A DNA stretch of 64,000 nt from Henricia sp. BOLD:AAB3569. Lineage: Eukaryota; Echinodermata; Asteroidea; Spinulosida; Echinasteridae. Every line of letters begins with the position of its first letter. Positions within the stretch are counted from its first letter, which is position 1. The DNA lies in assembly GCA_037783545.1 (NCBI GenBank), contig JBBELK010000003.1, positions 4,092,001-4,156,000 on the forward strand, read 5' to 3'. A model generated the notes under the pieces. It worked only from the letters and a program-made list of their open reading frames with translations, made no database searches and was not told the DNA's origin. Of the stretch, positions 27,401-42,400 are shown in pieces. Both the position numbers and the translations under genes were made by a program.

Positions 27401-30400
27401 GAGATCTTTCCCTGCTTCTTTGACCTGCTCAATGTCTCTGGAGTGTTCAATCACTTCATCGTTGAAGGTCTGCCAACATTTAAGAAAAACTCAATAAGCA
27501 AGAATTCCAAACAGCTGTTCAGCAGAAAAATGTGCTTGATGCAAATTGTTTTGCTTTATAAAAATGGGTAATAGTTTAAATCTTATAATAATAATAATAA
27601 TAATAATGATTAGATTTGTATAGCGCACATATCCAACCTACAGGGTGTTCAAGGCGCTGTTACCATTATTACCGCTGCCATCAGGGAATCACCAGAACCA
27701 TTTCGCTTCAACTAGGTGGCTGCTGGTCAGGCGCACAACCCTATCAGCAGTTAGATTGTAGCATTCCCCTTAACAGCTTCCCATATATCGCTTGGGTTGA
27801 CGAGGCAACTGGGATTAAGTGCCTTACCCAGGGACACAGACACATTGGTCGAAGTGGGGCTCGATCCCCCAACCTCCGATTGGGAGTCCCGCTTCATACC
27901 CACTAGACCACACGCGCTCCCTATGTGATGTGTATTACAATTGACTGGTGCTCTGCTATTCTTGCTAAGAACACAAGTTGACACACAATTTTGACTATTG
28001 ATCACATTCAAATGACGTCACTTCCTACAAATTGTCACGTGCATAAGGATTTTGAGCAGAATTTTTTGTGACGTACATCAGTTGCGCCGTATTTCGAACA
28101 AATTTTAAGCAACACTCGCGCATGTTTGAAACATTTTCCAGGGTTTGCGTGCACGTACATCTGTGAGAGTGGTCAATTAACCCATTCTTATAAAGCAAAC
28201 AAGTTTTGGATTAAGCACAATCTTCTGCAAAGCAGCTTTATGAAATTGGCCCCTGATTATAACTTGGGCTGTTTTCGAAATCACTGTTTTTGGCTTCAGG
28301 TTCAGTTAAACATAGGGGCCTGGATGCTGATAATGGGCCCTCGCCTACGACATTATCACTCGTCCAGGCCCCTAGCCATTTTTAAACGTATGTTTAAGAC
28401 TGGCCAAACCCACTTTTATTCTTGCTACTCGCTACTCACCCTGAGTTTGTCAATCTGTTTCTGCACTGCTAGTGGTTCAGCAGCGATCGGTTCCTGGAGT
28501 AGCTTGCCCAGCGTCTGCTCAGCCGACTGAAGCCACGTACCAAACTTGCCCAAACTGTCGTTGAACGTTTGGTGCTTGTTGATCAATTCAAGGAAGTGAT
28601 CGTTTGTTTGGTCGTAAGTGGTCTGTAAGAATTCAGGAAAGATTCAAAGTTTACTGGTTGGTAAGTGGGCCTGCTCGGAATATATCATCGCATCTTGATA
28701 CCTGCTTATCCGAAACAAGTGACAAAATATTTGAGGGAATTTATACGGCCAGTCCAAGCCTCTTTGCATGTTTTCAACTCTCAAGCTGGATTTACACTGA
28801 GCCATTTCATACGAAACTTTGACAAACACTGCTTTGAGAAAAAGTGGTGTGGACGAAATTTAGAGTGAAACAACGCACTAAAAATCAAATTACAAAAACA
28901 TTTTTCACCCAAGTTGATTCTGTGAATCCAGCCTGAAGAACAAAAGGGTCCTACAGTGTAATGAATGGGGGAATATTTCTATTTATTGGAATCAAACGCA
29001 GAATTGTGAAGCCATGGACATACACCACATTAATTATGTTACAGCGATCACTTCCTATTAAAATCACCACAGAAGTTTGCTCCATGAGAGAACATTGGGT
29101 TTTGTTTTTACCTGTAGTTTGTCGAAGGCGTCATTGCGGCGTGTCAGCTTGTCCAGGATAATGTTGGGATCTGGAGCTTCGCTGAAGGTCTTATTAAACT
29201 GACGACTGAGTGCGCCGGTGCGGAACTCATGCAACATCTGCTTGTAGGCCTACATGGATAAACAAAAATAGAATAAAAATCAAACTAATGGCAGGGAAAA
29301 AAGCTTGGTTGTAGATTTAGGTACTGCAGAAATCATCCCAAATGGGCAGTCATGTAGGAACTTCAAGTTACCAAAGATTAAAACAATTTTTTTTAAAAGC
29401 TTTTAGTGAAAGATGTGACCCTCCAGCCCCCCATTCCTCATGCAAATTACAACATTCCCAGACTAGACTGTAGTGTACATCCAGAATAGATTGATCTCTC
29501 CAATTCAGGCAAATCTAAAATCCTCTGACACTATGAGCAACTAACAATGGAAATTGGGCACAAACCATTGTTATTAACAATGGTGTGTGCCAAATTTCCA
29601 TTGTTAGTTGCCCATGGTGTGAGGTAGTTGATTAACAATAAGGGAGAGTTTTCATCTGTGTTTGTGTTGGGAGTCACGGGATCAGTCTTTCCAGGGAATT
29701 TGTTTTAAACCAGCGGGGAGGGGTGGGTGTTTTTTTTAGTGATACTCCACGGATTTGAAAAATATGATCCTTGAATCAGAAGTAAAGTTTAAGATCAAAA
29801 CCAATCTCAATTCTAATCCAGACCAAGATAGCTTACTTTAGCATTATTGAGGAATGCCTGTCCTTCCAAGTTAATCTTGTTGAGTTGGTCCTTGCGTGAT
29901 CTGATGTCAGCATTGAGCGCTTGCAGCTGTGAAGACTGTTTCTTCAAGACGCCGATATCGCGTCCAGCGTCGCGCTTGAACCCGTCCACCGCGTCCTTAG
30001 TCTTGTTCTGCCAGTGCCCAAAAGCCAGCATGTCCTTGTCAAAGTTGCGCAGGTTCTGCAACGCAGCGGCCAGTTGCTGAACGCGTGCATCGGCCTCGCC
30101 GTTCAGACGCTCGTATCGCATGCGTAGCTCTGAAACGTAGTCCTGGAGACGCTTTGCATTCTCACGCGACAGCTTGTCTCCCTGACGCTTGTGGAATTGT
30201 TGGATACTTTCCATGTTCTGCTTGACGGCTCTGTCATGGCTGACCACATCCTCTCGTAGGTCCTAGAAACAAAGCAAAGATGCATTTTCTTGTAAACAAG
30301 GATCAATGTTGGAAGGAGACCAATGGCATCAAATTGAGTTATTGCCATCTCATGTGTTCCAATAATATTTATTTTTTATCACATTCATTTTACAGCTTAA

Positions 30401-33400
30401 GAATTCTATTTAACGAGTCAAAGCCACTGCTAGTCTATTTTTTAATTGCTTTTAACCAATTAGCAACAGTAGTAAACACTAAAATACATTGTATTTATTC
30501 AATAAAGAATCGATAAAGAAGTGGTTTAGGGCAGTTTTGGTATTAATTTCATTTGGGTATAACTTTTTTGTAAAGTTGTATTTCTTGTCAAAAACCTGAT
30601 TTTCTTGAAGGGATTAAGTTATAGAGACAGAATTATCAATAAAATAAACAATTGCAATGTGAAAAACGCAGTTATTTTGCATTTAATTTGAATTAATACC
30701 CACATCAAAATGTGCTCTCCTGTTCACGCTTCAAAATGGCTAATTACATTGCAATACATTGTATTTATTCACTGAAGCATGCATAGTGCTGAGGCGGTTC
30801 TGGGCAGTTCCAGGCAGTTTAGGCAGGGCAGTTCTAGGCGGTTTAGGGCAGTGCAGTGTCTTATGGGTTAATACAGTGGAGCCTTGATAATAAGAGCACT
30901 GTTAATAACAAGGACAATTTTGGGTCCCAATTCTTGGTTCTTCATTGTTACCATTCCTGATAATACAAGGCTCCTGTTATAACAACGTAATCTGCAAAGT
31001 CCCAAAGACCTCTTATTAACGAGATCTGACTGTAATGGTAAGCATATGGAATTATAAATATGTATAGTTTTAAAAGAATTGCAATGTTTGAAAAATGTTT
31101 TGGTCCAATAATTATATGCAAAGCTGTACCTTCATCTTATTAAGCTGTTCAGACAGTGTGATTTCCTGTTCCCCCTGTGGCTGGGCCGAGCCCATAGCAT
31201 GTTCCACCTCAGACACCCATTGTAGAAGATTCTGTAGGTTGGCCATGTGCTCCAAGTGCGCCTTCTCAAGAGCGGTCTGAGGAAGGGAAGAAATACAAGA
31301 AATGAACATTGATGTTGATATCGCATTTTATGCCAATTAACACTGGTCTATATGCTAGATGAGAGACCATGTGACTTCCCACTACTTCCCTTAACCAATT
31401 CTTCCCATTTGTTAACGCACGACTCCCCCTAAAAACTGAGAGGAAATTCCTTGGATGTTTGATACAATGGGGAAACAATGGAAGGGAGAGTCACCTGGTC
31501 TCATATCATGCACCAAATGCTTGTGTCTGGTAAAGCAAACAGCTGCCATTTTGTAGGGAAATTTCTTTGTTCCTCGAGGACAGATGGTTGCACGTTTTGT
31601 GCTTTGTTAAGCGATTCTATGAACAAAGGTTTCCCCTGAAGATGGCAGTTATTTGGTACAGACTATATGTGGGTTCATTTCATTTTTCTTAACTAACTAA
31701 TTGTACAATCTTTCAAGTGAATTACACAACCTACATCAGCATGGGCAGGACATATAATCCAAAAGATTAATTGAGTGAGGTTAGGCACCTAGCTGAAAAG
31801 CTCAAGTGTCAGGGCCGGGTTGGAACCAGCGACTTTCACTTGCAGGTTATGAATTTTAATCGAGTCATGACAAAATATCTGGGTTTAACTTACCTTTTCA
31901 TCCTTGTCCTTGTGTAGTTGAGTCTGTGTCGCGTTCAGTTTATGCAGACGATCTTCAGCCATCTGAACAATGACATCATAATCATGTCGTAGGTCACCCA
32001 TCTTGCTGTTCAGCTCACGTTGTTGGTCAGCCCATTCTGGCTTCTGGTACTCCTCACGGTTGTTGTGGATGAAACGGTCGGCTCGGTTTAGAGACTCCAG
32101 AATTGGCTCCTTGTGGTGCACTATCTCCTCAAGGAAAATCTTGGAGAAAAGATGAGGAAAGATTCTTATCAAATTAAAGATGCCAGATGGATGTTTGTGG
32201 TTAAATAAGGTCGAGTTAACTGGCTTTTAATCAAGAAAACAAAACTTATTCTATTATCAACTTGTTCTACTGGCAGAGATGCCAACATTGCAATTTGAAA
32301 AAGAGGAATTTGCCACAGGGCATCCATTTGACAATTTTATAATTTACACCCAAGCCTTATTTAAACACCAAGATTGAAGCTACGCATTCTAGAATTATGT
32401 CACAATACCGATAGTCATTGGCTGAAACAATTGTCCAAACTAGGCCTAAATTGAAAATGTTGGCATTTGTGTATGGGGAGCATCTGTGGTCTAGTGGGCA
32501 CAACCATGATTGAGAGGTTATAGGTTCAAGCCCCACTAGTGCCAATGTGTTTGTGTCCATGGGCAAGACACTTAATCTCAATTGCCTCGTCAACTTAAGC
32601 AATATTTAAAGGTTCTATTCAAGTAAGGATCAAGTAGCAATAATACCTTGTGCTTCTCCAGTTGAACAGTCAGAGCTGGGATATCCTGACTAATCGTCTC
32701 CATGTTGCTCATTTTCTGCTGGGTCATGTTCACGTAGTACAACATCTCGCTCACTACTTGGTAGATGCTGCGGAATTCCTTGTTCAGGTCAGCCTGCAGG
32801 GTCAGGGGGCAAAGATTCATTATAAAGAGTCACAAAGGTCGAGGTTCTTTGAATTTCAAGACATTGAAATATGGCTATGTTTGAATTTGATATAACCTTG
32901 TGAACTGAATACGATATTTATCTTGACGTCTGTGTGATGATGTTGGGTACAAATATTGGAGTACAAAAGGTGTGGTGCTTCTGTAATGGCTGTAATGTGA
33001 TATATTATGTATTATGCAGTCTGGGTGCAAGACTTGAACGAAATCAAAATAAATCGGAAACACAAACGAGTAATGATGAATTTGTTATTTAAACCCATGT
33101 GTTTCAATTTGATTGGATCATACAAGTTGATAACATTGACATTGATTTAGTTGGGACACGAGACAAGGTGTACTTTTGACAAAATTGGCTGGATTTGCTT
33201 TATCAATCAAATGTTTCCGTTTGTCGTAAGAGTTGCAGGAGACATACAAGGCTGGAAGTTTGAAAAAATGTAGCTTAATACACATACATCTTTGACCTGT
33301 CCTTTTATAAAAAAATATGAATTGGTAACTTGTTTAAAAATGAAATGCACGAGAACAAAATAAAATTCCGTGTCTGTAAAACGAAAATGCAAGCTTACCA

Positions 33401-36400
33401 AACCATACCAAATAAAACTTATAAAACAATGGAAAAAGGATTTTCATGCAATTCATGCATAGATGACATCTAGATCAGTAAACGAAAACATGATGTTGAG
33501 CTGGTTAACAATGACTTCAAGGGAAAATGATGGGCCACAAACAACTTATTAGTTTTGTAAACATGAAATGCAAACAAACGAAACGGTTAAACTGCACATA
33601 GACAGATGAACATTTGTCAAATCACACCACTTCAAATTAGATCTGAAAACAATGGAGACAAACAAGGATGATTGTAAACTGTGAGAATGTGTTAGTGGTA
33701 AAAATCAGTGACACTTGGTGGAAAGTTGGGACAAGTTCAACTCACAAATTCTTCTTGTTGTTTTAGCTTCTCATTGGCCAATTTACAAAACAAAGAACAA
33801 AGAAAAACCAATGAAAACAGAAACAAAATGGTCGCATTGTGTAAAATTTCTCAGATGTAGATTTTTAGAATAAATTGCACTTGTTACAAAAACATTCAGA
33901 TATGGTTCCATCAACTCTACAAGAGCCAAACTTGTGCCAAAATACACACAAACAGTTCCGTTTGATACTTGTATATTTTATCATTTAACGGAGACGGCCA
34001 AAATGGCACCAAAATTACGCATAAATGCCAGTAACTACACACAAATGTTAACATTTATTTGGACTGGGATAGTCAAGGTTTTATGGACTTGACCGATGAA
34101 AGTACTAGACTTGACAACGATGGAATCTGTAAATGAACTAGTGACACAAGATGGTTCTGGGAAACCACTGGTATGTTTATTACAGATGGATGATATATTA
34201 CATTGCTAAACTACATCTAAATTGTACATTCATAAATTGATTTAATAGGTTAATGGCATGCAAAAGGATGTTGATAATGAGAACTGTCCTGATGTACAGT
34301 TCATTACATAAGAGTAAGCATTTTCGTCGACTACAGATTACAAAACATTTGCATTAAGTTAATATAGTTAGCACTAACTCACTTTTTGGTCAAGATTAGA
34401 AAATACAAGAACAAATCAATTGTGTTGTCACATTTTTTTCTGTGACATTTTGTTCTTAATACAAGAATATTTCTTCCAACATTCTTGAATTTCATAGGCA
34501 TGCAGGATATTCAGAAAATAAGGTCTGAAAATTTTAAAAATTGTAAAGAAATGTATAACCACAAGTATATAAGAAAAATGTTATATCTAAATGAATTGCA
34601 GACAAAAGGGTTGAATGGCACTGTTAAGTTAGTAAGATGCTTATTTGCTTTCAGATTTTCATTTGGAAAATTATCTGAAGTTGTCAAATCAAGTCTGCGA
34701 GGATTACTTGTTTAGTATAAAGGGCCTTGGAATTTGCAGCACAACATTTTCAAGACGGGATTCAAAAGCTGCTAAAAGGTAGCGAGTGGATAATCACTTC
34801 AGATGGTAAAATGGATGGACACGGTAGACAAAAGCCAAGGGTTGGTCAGGGAAATCTTCACATAGTTGAATAAAACTAAGCATGTCGAGGAATTATGATA
34901 CAGGTGGATTGGTTCAACTTGATAATGAACACGATTGATGATTGATCTATAAAAGCATGCGAGAATTGGCAGACATTCAAGACTTCTTCAAGAAGCATGA
35001 CGAGGCGTCTTCTGAAATGAGACTGGCTTGGTGATGCATTAGTGTCTTAAGAATCTAGCTTACCCATGTTAGTAGGGGAACAGAGGGAGAGCTTGACAAG
35101 TCTTGGGTCAGATAAACTCTCAAACGCTTTTCACTGGGTGAGATTTCGCTCACCGGTACTTCAGCACGAAGCAGCTGCTGTGCCCGCCATATCGCAACCT
35201 CACGACTGGCAATTAGGGGCGGATCGTAAGTCAGTGGTGGGGTGTCTTTCCGTTCAGGTTGTCCTAATTTATATCTCTCACTAGTTGAACCAGCGGATGG
35301 ATCTCCAAAACTTTGCCAAGAGGTGGAGCTGACGAGACCAGTTGAGGTGGTGCTGAGTGAATGGTACGGCTTGAAGGAGTGTCTTTCTGTTTCAGGCTTT
35401 GGAAAAACCTCAACTTCAGAACCTTGTTGAAAAGGCGAGAACCTCTTGGTTGTTGAAGTGAAGGTGTACTCCTTCCTGCTGAAGACACTTTCAGACAGTG
35501 GGTGTTTTTTAGCTTCAGGATTAACTGGTGTAGGATTGGTGGGATCTTTTGGATTTGGAGGAGGATTATCCACATCTGGGTGGGGATTTCCAGGGTGGGG
35601 ATTTCCAGGGCGAGGATTGATCTTAAGATTTCCAGGGTGTGGATTTCCAGGATTAGGACCAATCTTCGGGTTTCCAGGGTGTGGATTTCCAGGGTGCGGA
35701 TTTCCTAGATTAGGACCGATCTTCGGGTTTCCAGGGTGTGGATTTCCGGGGTGCGGATTTCCTGGATTAGGATTGATCTTCGGGTTTTCAGGGTGTGGAT
35801 TTCCAGGGTGCGGATTTCCAGGATTAGGATTGATCTTCGGGTTTTCAGGGTGTGGATTTCCAGGGTGCGGATTGATCTTCGGGTTTTCAGGGTGTGGATT
35901 TCCAGGGTGTGGATTTCCAGGGTGTGGATTTCCTTGATTAGGACTAATCTTGGGGTTTCCAGGGTGTGGATTTCCAGGGTGCGGATTTCCCTGATTAGGA
36001 CTAATCTTCGGGTTTCCAGGGTGTGGATTTCCAGGGTGCGGGTTTCCAGGTTTTGTTGGTTGATCCTTAACTCTATCTTTTAGATCAAACTGCTGATTTC
36101 CAAATTCAAGATTAAAACTTCTTGGGTCTTCAGGTTCAGGATTTGGCTGTTTGTAACTTCCACTTTCTAAGTCCTGAACTGCAGAAGGAGTAATGGGGTC
36201 ATCCGAGACCCCACATGGTTCTGTTGGGTTTTGATTCAGCCGAGTGTCCTCTGTTGCAGTCTTTTCAGTAGGAGCCCACTGATCAACTTCTAGCTCTTGC
36301 TTGTCAAGTTCTTTAACCTTTGACCCCGATGGTAACTCTCCACTATGGAAGGACTTGACTTGTTCAACTTCAGAAGCTTTTTCCGGCTCCTACAACAGAA

Positions 36401-39400
36401 AGTTAGGTTTAAAAGTGATAAATGATTGCATTTTGTTTAAAATTAAGTTTGCTTTTTTTAATGTTAATATTGTTACAACTAAGCCTGATTAATGTAGCAT
36501 GATTAGACTTTCACAACATGCAATGTGAATTTGAATAAGCATTGAATGACATGCAATAAGCATCAAATGGAAAAACATGCTGGGGGATGTATGGTGTGAA
36601 TTGACATGCAATCATGCTCGACTTCTGTGCAAAATTCTACAACTACTAATATAGGTTCATTATTAAAAACCACTACACACTTTATTAAGCTTACACAAAC
36701 CTTGACAACTTCATGAATGTGGCTCTTCACATGACTTGAATAAGTCACTTCTAACCGTTATATAAATTCCTTTTAATTTATTATACCACTTTGCCAAATA
36801 ACACATTAGCTGCTCCACAGAAGATGGATTATACAGTTTAATTTAACTATGGCCTGACAATTCACCCAGGAATCAACTGCAGGGAAAAAATTGCTTCACA
36901 ATGGTAAAACTCATTTTGCTTGTACAACAGCAAACTATAAATTAAACTAAAATCTGTAGTTTAACAATTTACCTGTTTAGATGTACCGATAATATAACAC
37001 GATATATACACCTGTGGTTAGAAACTGACCGGTTCTTTTCAGAACCACACATCTTCCAAAAGACAGTTTCTGAATGCATGGTGTAACGTAATTTTTTCAA
37101 CAACAACAAATAACAAATTTCAGGTGCTAGAAGCAAAATAACAAAAAGAATGAAAACAGAAAGAATAGTGGCAAAAGAAAAGTGTGAAATAGGAAAATTC
37201 GAGCATTCAAATAAAAAAAAACGCAACAAGGAAATCCAAAACCAAGCAAAGGAGGCAATATTATGCAGCCGTAATCTCAAAGTTATGATTTACGATTCAA
37301 TGATTTCAACGTGTAACTATCACCTTGGAAACCAACAATAATGTTGGTTTCCAAGGAAATGGATAATATTCCAAATTATGCCAACAGCAAATGAAAGGGA
37401 AACTTGTGATTTTACCGACGGAAATTCAGAAGAGGCTGCAACCAAGTAGAGGAAACGCATTAAGTCTAGGTGATTAACTGAAATCTACAAGAACTCACCA
37501 AATAGAAACAGCAGTACAGCAAACTGGTCTTAATGACCGAGTAAAGAAACTGCAGTCCCAAGTTAGCAGCAGATATGCATGTGCTTGACACTCAGACTGC
37601 ATGTGGTTTACTATGTGATTGTATTTGGACATCTTGGTAATGAAGAACGAGTGAGAAAATGTGAATGATTGAAATGTGTTTTGTTGATGCATGTATTTCA
37701 AGAATAAATTAAAAGCCCTTGTTTCAATTATATAGACCGTATCGAATAGCCGCCATTTCGTGGGGCAACTTTTGTTACTTAAACCGTTCAACAATGGAAG
37801 CACAATATGTGCAACCATGCATGTCCCCAAGAAACAAAGAAACTGCCCTATGAAATGGCGGCTATTCGATACGGTCTGCAGGAAAGAATGAAACACGAAG
37901 ATGTGATGCTCTTTTGTCTTCTAAAACAGTGCTCTTTTTTTTCTGTGTGTTAATGCCAAGTTTGAATGTACTGCATTTTATATCAATGTACATTCAAATC
38001 CTGAACGGAAAAGCTAGGAAAATCCCCAAATTTCCAATTTCAAAGACATTTTAACAGACAGAATATGGAATTATAAACTCCATTGATGATAGACAGCATC
38101 AGTATTAAAAATTTGCCTCAACTGTGAAAGGAGAGCAAGTGCCTAATATCAAAGATTATCCTTTGCTGTGAGATTTCAAATAAAAGACAAAAACTGTACT
38201 AGCGTGGGAGATGAAAGAGCTAGTACTAGTGATGGCTTAAGTTTGGCAGACATGAGGCTGAAATTCAGTGACAAGAATTTTTGCACAGCATAAAAATGTG
38301 CCAGGAAACTGGTCCGACTGACTTTACAGTCTTATATTTTATTGGCTATTCCTAAGAAAAGGTAATAGGTATCTTACATTGTGAAAATTGCCAGCCGAGT
38401 CAATGCTGTCCACTCTGAGATTGACACGAGCAACCAACTCACGATAACGTTTGTTGAGCTGATTTAAGTCCCCACGGACCAGCTCTGTGCCAACTTTGTA
38501 GGTTTCTTTCTTAAGAATGGTGCGAGGTTGGCTGCCTCGAATCTTACTTGCGTAGGATTCAACCATGGAATCATAAGACTGGGGGAAAAAAGCAGAAACC
38601 AAAAATTAGCATGCGAATTGTTACATTTGTGAAAGCATAATAGGGAATTTCGTATAAGCAAATTCTATGCATAATTTATTAACAAAAGGTTGATCTTAAT
38701 GACCACAAAGCTAGTCCTACCTAGCAACAACTAATGTATGCAAAATGAATTACAACAATAGAAATCAAATTTAAAGTAACGGTTGAATAAAATAGCTCAT
38801 CACTAGGCAATGTCACAAGAAACATCCATGGATTTGGATACATTATGAGAACGGCCTATTTCTTGGTGAAATCCTTTTGGAAGAGATTCAAGTTTAAAAG
38901 GCTCACTACTACAGATCATTCTTGGGTCTAAAACCGGACAAATGATTTGTGATACATTTTATGATTTGAGGATGAACATTTCCTTACCCTTGCTTGGCTA
39001 CTAAATGCTTCCCCTTGCCCATTTGCCTCCATCATGTGATGTTGTCGCCTAGCAACCTGTGTATTAAATTCTCGCGCAGTGTTGAGCTGCTGTTCCAAGT
39101 TGAGGGCACCTTTTGCAACATGCTCAAACTCCATGAGTGTGACCTCTGCCTGCGAGATCCAGTTACTTTCACGGGTTAGCAGAGCGTTGAACTCTTGCAG
39201 AAGGTCACTTGATTTGTTTAGCTTCTTTAATCTGTCCAAAAAAGCAAACAATTCAATTTTTATTTGAAATATTTCTTTCTAATTTGAAATATTTCTATCT
39301 AATATTTCTATTAGAAATTATCCCCACTTCAAGTTAAAATTCGCTCATTTTCCTGTACTTTTGAGAAAGGCCAAAACCACATTAAAAGTTGCCAATCTTG

Positions 39401-42400
39401 AAAGGAGATTTAAACACACGGTTCAAAGGCACTAAGCATTTCAGCAGACCAAAACCCACACTCAACAGAAAACAGGTTATAAAGTTCGATCATTAATATT
39501 AACAAATATTCCAGTGCTTTGCTAAATTACACAAGCACAGAAAATTGCTTTTGGACTGTGTGACTTAAAATGTCACCTCTTTGTAAAATCATTTCTAACT
39601 GCTGTTCACTGAGCACTTTGTTTACTACTCTTGTTTAATGTACAAGGACAAGATTCTGCATTTGAGTTCTCACCGTTCATGCGTCTGCGTGCACACATTT
39701 TCCCATCTTCTTATAATATGATGCACTTCACTCTCCAATCTCTGAACATCCTGATGAGTGGGTGTGGTCGTAGACAGGCTACGCACATGAACCATCTCAT
39801 CATTTAGTTTATCAACAACAGGCTGGAATGGTGGAAGTGTTCTCTGTAAACCCTGATAAGACAAGAATGAAGAGACAACAAATCAGATTCATTAGTTACA
39901 TGAGAAAAGACCAGTAGGCTAATCTCCCATAAATGAACTTTAAATTAATCTGAAACCACTGGCAAGTTGTTCTAAAAATGCTAACTTAAATTCTCAGAGT
40001 TTTAGGAAATACCATGTCAATACTTAAGTTTATATTATACAAAATCCCAAAGCCCAAATAATCTGCAAAATTCTTGTTAACCCATTAGCAACTGTATTAT
40101 ATTGTAATGAAGATTTATTCAATGCATACAGTGCTGGGGCGGTTCTGCAGCCGATTTCACAAATCCTTACGCACTGCATAAGCCCGCTTGTGCAATTTTT
40201 ATATTGTATAAGATGCGCAACATTCCGGTGATAATTTCACGCAAGCTATGGGGCTTATGCCATTTTAAAAAGTTGCGCAAGCTATGCAATTTTTCGTGAA
40301 ATTAGCTGCTGGACAGTTCTGGGGCAGTACAGTGATTTAAGGGTTAAATGTAGTCAATAAGACAGATCATGTACAGATCATGGAAACCAACTTAATTTAT
40401 TAGTCGACCCCGAACCATGAATAAACCTAGCTTACCTGTAGTTTATCCCAATGGTCTTGATGCTTATCCATTTCACCTGGCATCCTGCCATGTAAGGTAA
40501 GAACCTTTTCACAACTGGTAACCACGTCTCGAGCTCTGTGCAGTGTGTGCACGATATCAGTTACCAGTGCAACTCTGTAAGGAATAAACAAGGTGTAAAT
40601 AGGATATAGATAAAATTATTTCCATAAATGTACAAATTCAATTAAGAAAATGCAGTTAAATTACTTCAAATAATCCTTTTAAAACTTTTTTTTTATTACA
40701 GTAACTCACCTCTCGGAGCAAGCATTGGAATGTCGCACAAGACCGTCCCATTTCTCGTTAAGAATCTGAAACATTTCAGCCAATTTGGGAAATTGCCCTG
40801 GGCAATTATCAAGGATTTGGGAAGCAGCATCATTAATCTTATCATAGATCGGCTGTAGTCCAGCAAGATCCTGATGGAATGTCTGTGAAGAAAAAAACAC
40901 AAAAGATGAGATTGGTTCTTTATAAACTGGTCTGGTGAATTTGGCTTGTGTCAACACTGTTCAAACACTTCACCTAAAAGTCACTGGAGTGATTAACACT
41001 TTAAATTGTTTACATTTATGTAAACTTAAGACAAAGATTATAATAGAACAAGCTACAAAAATAGGGGTGTTATGGCCGAGCGGTCTAGTGCGTCGAACTT
41101 AAGTTCCTGTGCTAGTACTAGAATGTAGGTTCGATTCCTGGCCGTGATGGGTTGTGGCACCTGTGCCCTTGAGCAAGGCACTCAACCACACTTGCTCCCA
41201 TTCCTGTAATAGACCGATCCAGTAAGCTCCGCCCATTTAGAAATTGCCTAGCAACATGCTACACGTGCCATGCACGTGTGCAGTAGAGTCCCGTGGCCGC
41301 GCCGTGCGTCAGCGTCCGCGCCCTGGTCAGCGCGTATTGAATCACGCACACGCACACAGAAACTGCACGCAAAATGTGCACTTAGGTATCTGTTCGTATG
41401 CGTGCATGTACAACACGCCTGCAATACGCGCGCCATCGAACAAAAACATCTGGACACACATCTAGAACGAAGTGAATACAAAACTTAGCAAAACGACAAG
41501 CTAATTTTGGTAAGTTTTTCACGTTTACAGAAAAACAGGATAGTCTTATACAATCCGTTTTAAACCCGCTAGCCTCCTCTGCGCTGATAAAAATGATGTT
41601 TATGGCGTTTTTGCATCACTCGTGCTGCATTTGCCGTAGCTCTGTGCACAACATTTTGAGGACTCAGGTAACCAAACATTTTGGTTACCTGAACCTAAGG
41701 CTGTGATTGGTCAATTCCAAAATGGGCGGAGCTTACTGGATCTATTGGTGGTCCCTCCGCTGTTGGATGCGGTATATAAATAAATAGACTTAAACGTGTA
41801 TTTTGAAAAAATGTTACAACGCTTACCTGAAAATCACTGTTGAGTGTCTTAGCCTCTTCCAATGTATGTGGCAAGGGAGTTTCAACTCGTGAGTGAAGCC
41901 TTCCTTCATCATCATACAATCGCTTAATGAATGCATCCATATCAAACATGAGTTGCTCTATGACTTGCATATCTTCAGATGAAACTGCAAAATAATACAA
42001 TGAACGGTAGAAGTATTTGACAATAGCCAAATTTGACTAAAATTGAAATATTTGATACACTAAGATTTTAAATGAATATATAACATGTTTTAAACTAAAT
42101 TTATGGAATAAGACTGCACACAATTCATGATGAAAATACAATAAAAAGAGGTCAGTGGGACTTGGCAGATTACCCCGTTATAACATGAACCTTGTATTTT
42201 CAGGAATGAAAATAATGACGAAACAATGGAATTAGGATAACAAATTGTCCTTGTTATAAAAGCATACTGTTGCATTCACGGTGCTCCTATTAACAAGGAC
42301 TGACTGTATATTAATTGTGTGCAAAACATTGAGTCACAATCTTACCCTGTGAAGAGCTGTTAATTTCATCGATGGCGCGATTGCAATGTTCAACTTCTTG

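Noticed and set aside
35446-35937. Forward-strand frame reading GFPGCG repeats like a collagen or Gly-rich protein
   Set aside because: It is the complement of the GNPHP array in exon 25. The minus frame continues for 442 codons between good splice sites; the forward frame has none.
41218-41500. CpG-rich stretch with open frames on both strands as a small gene or CpG-island promoter
   Set aside because: It lies wholly within the inverted-repeat element nested in a SINE, and its frames have no start context or domain.
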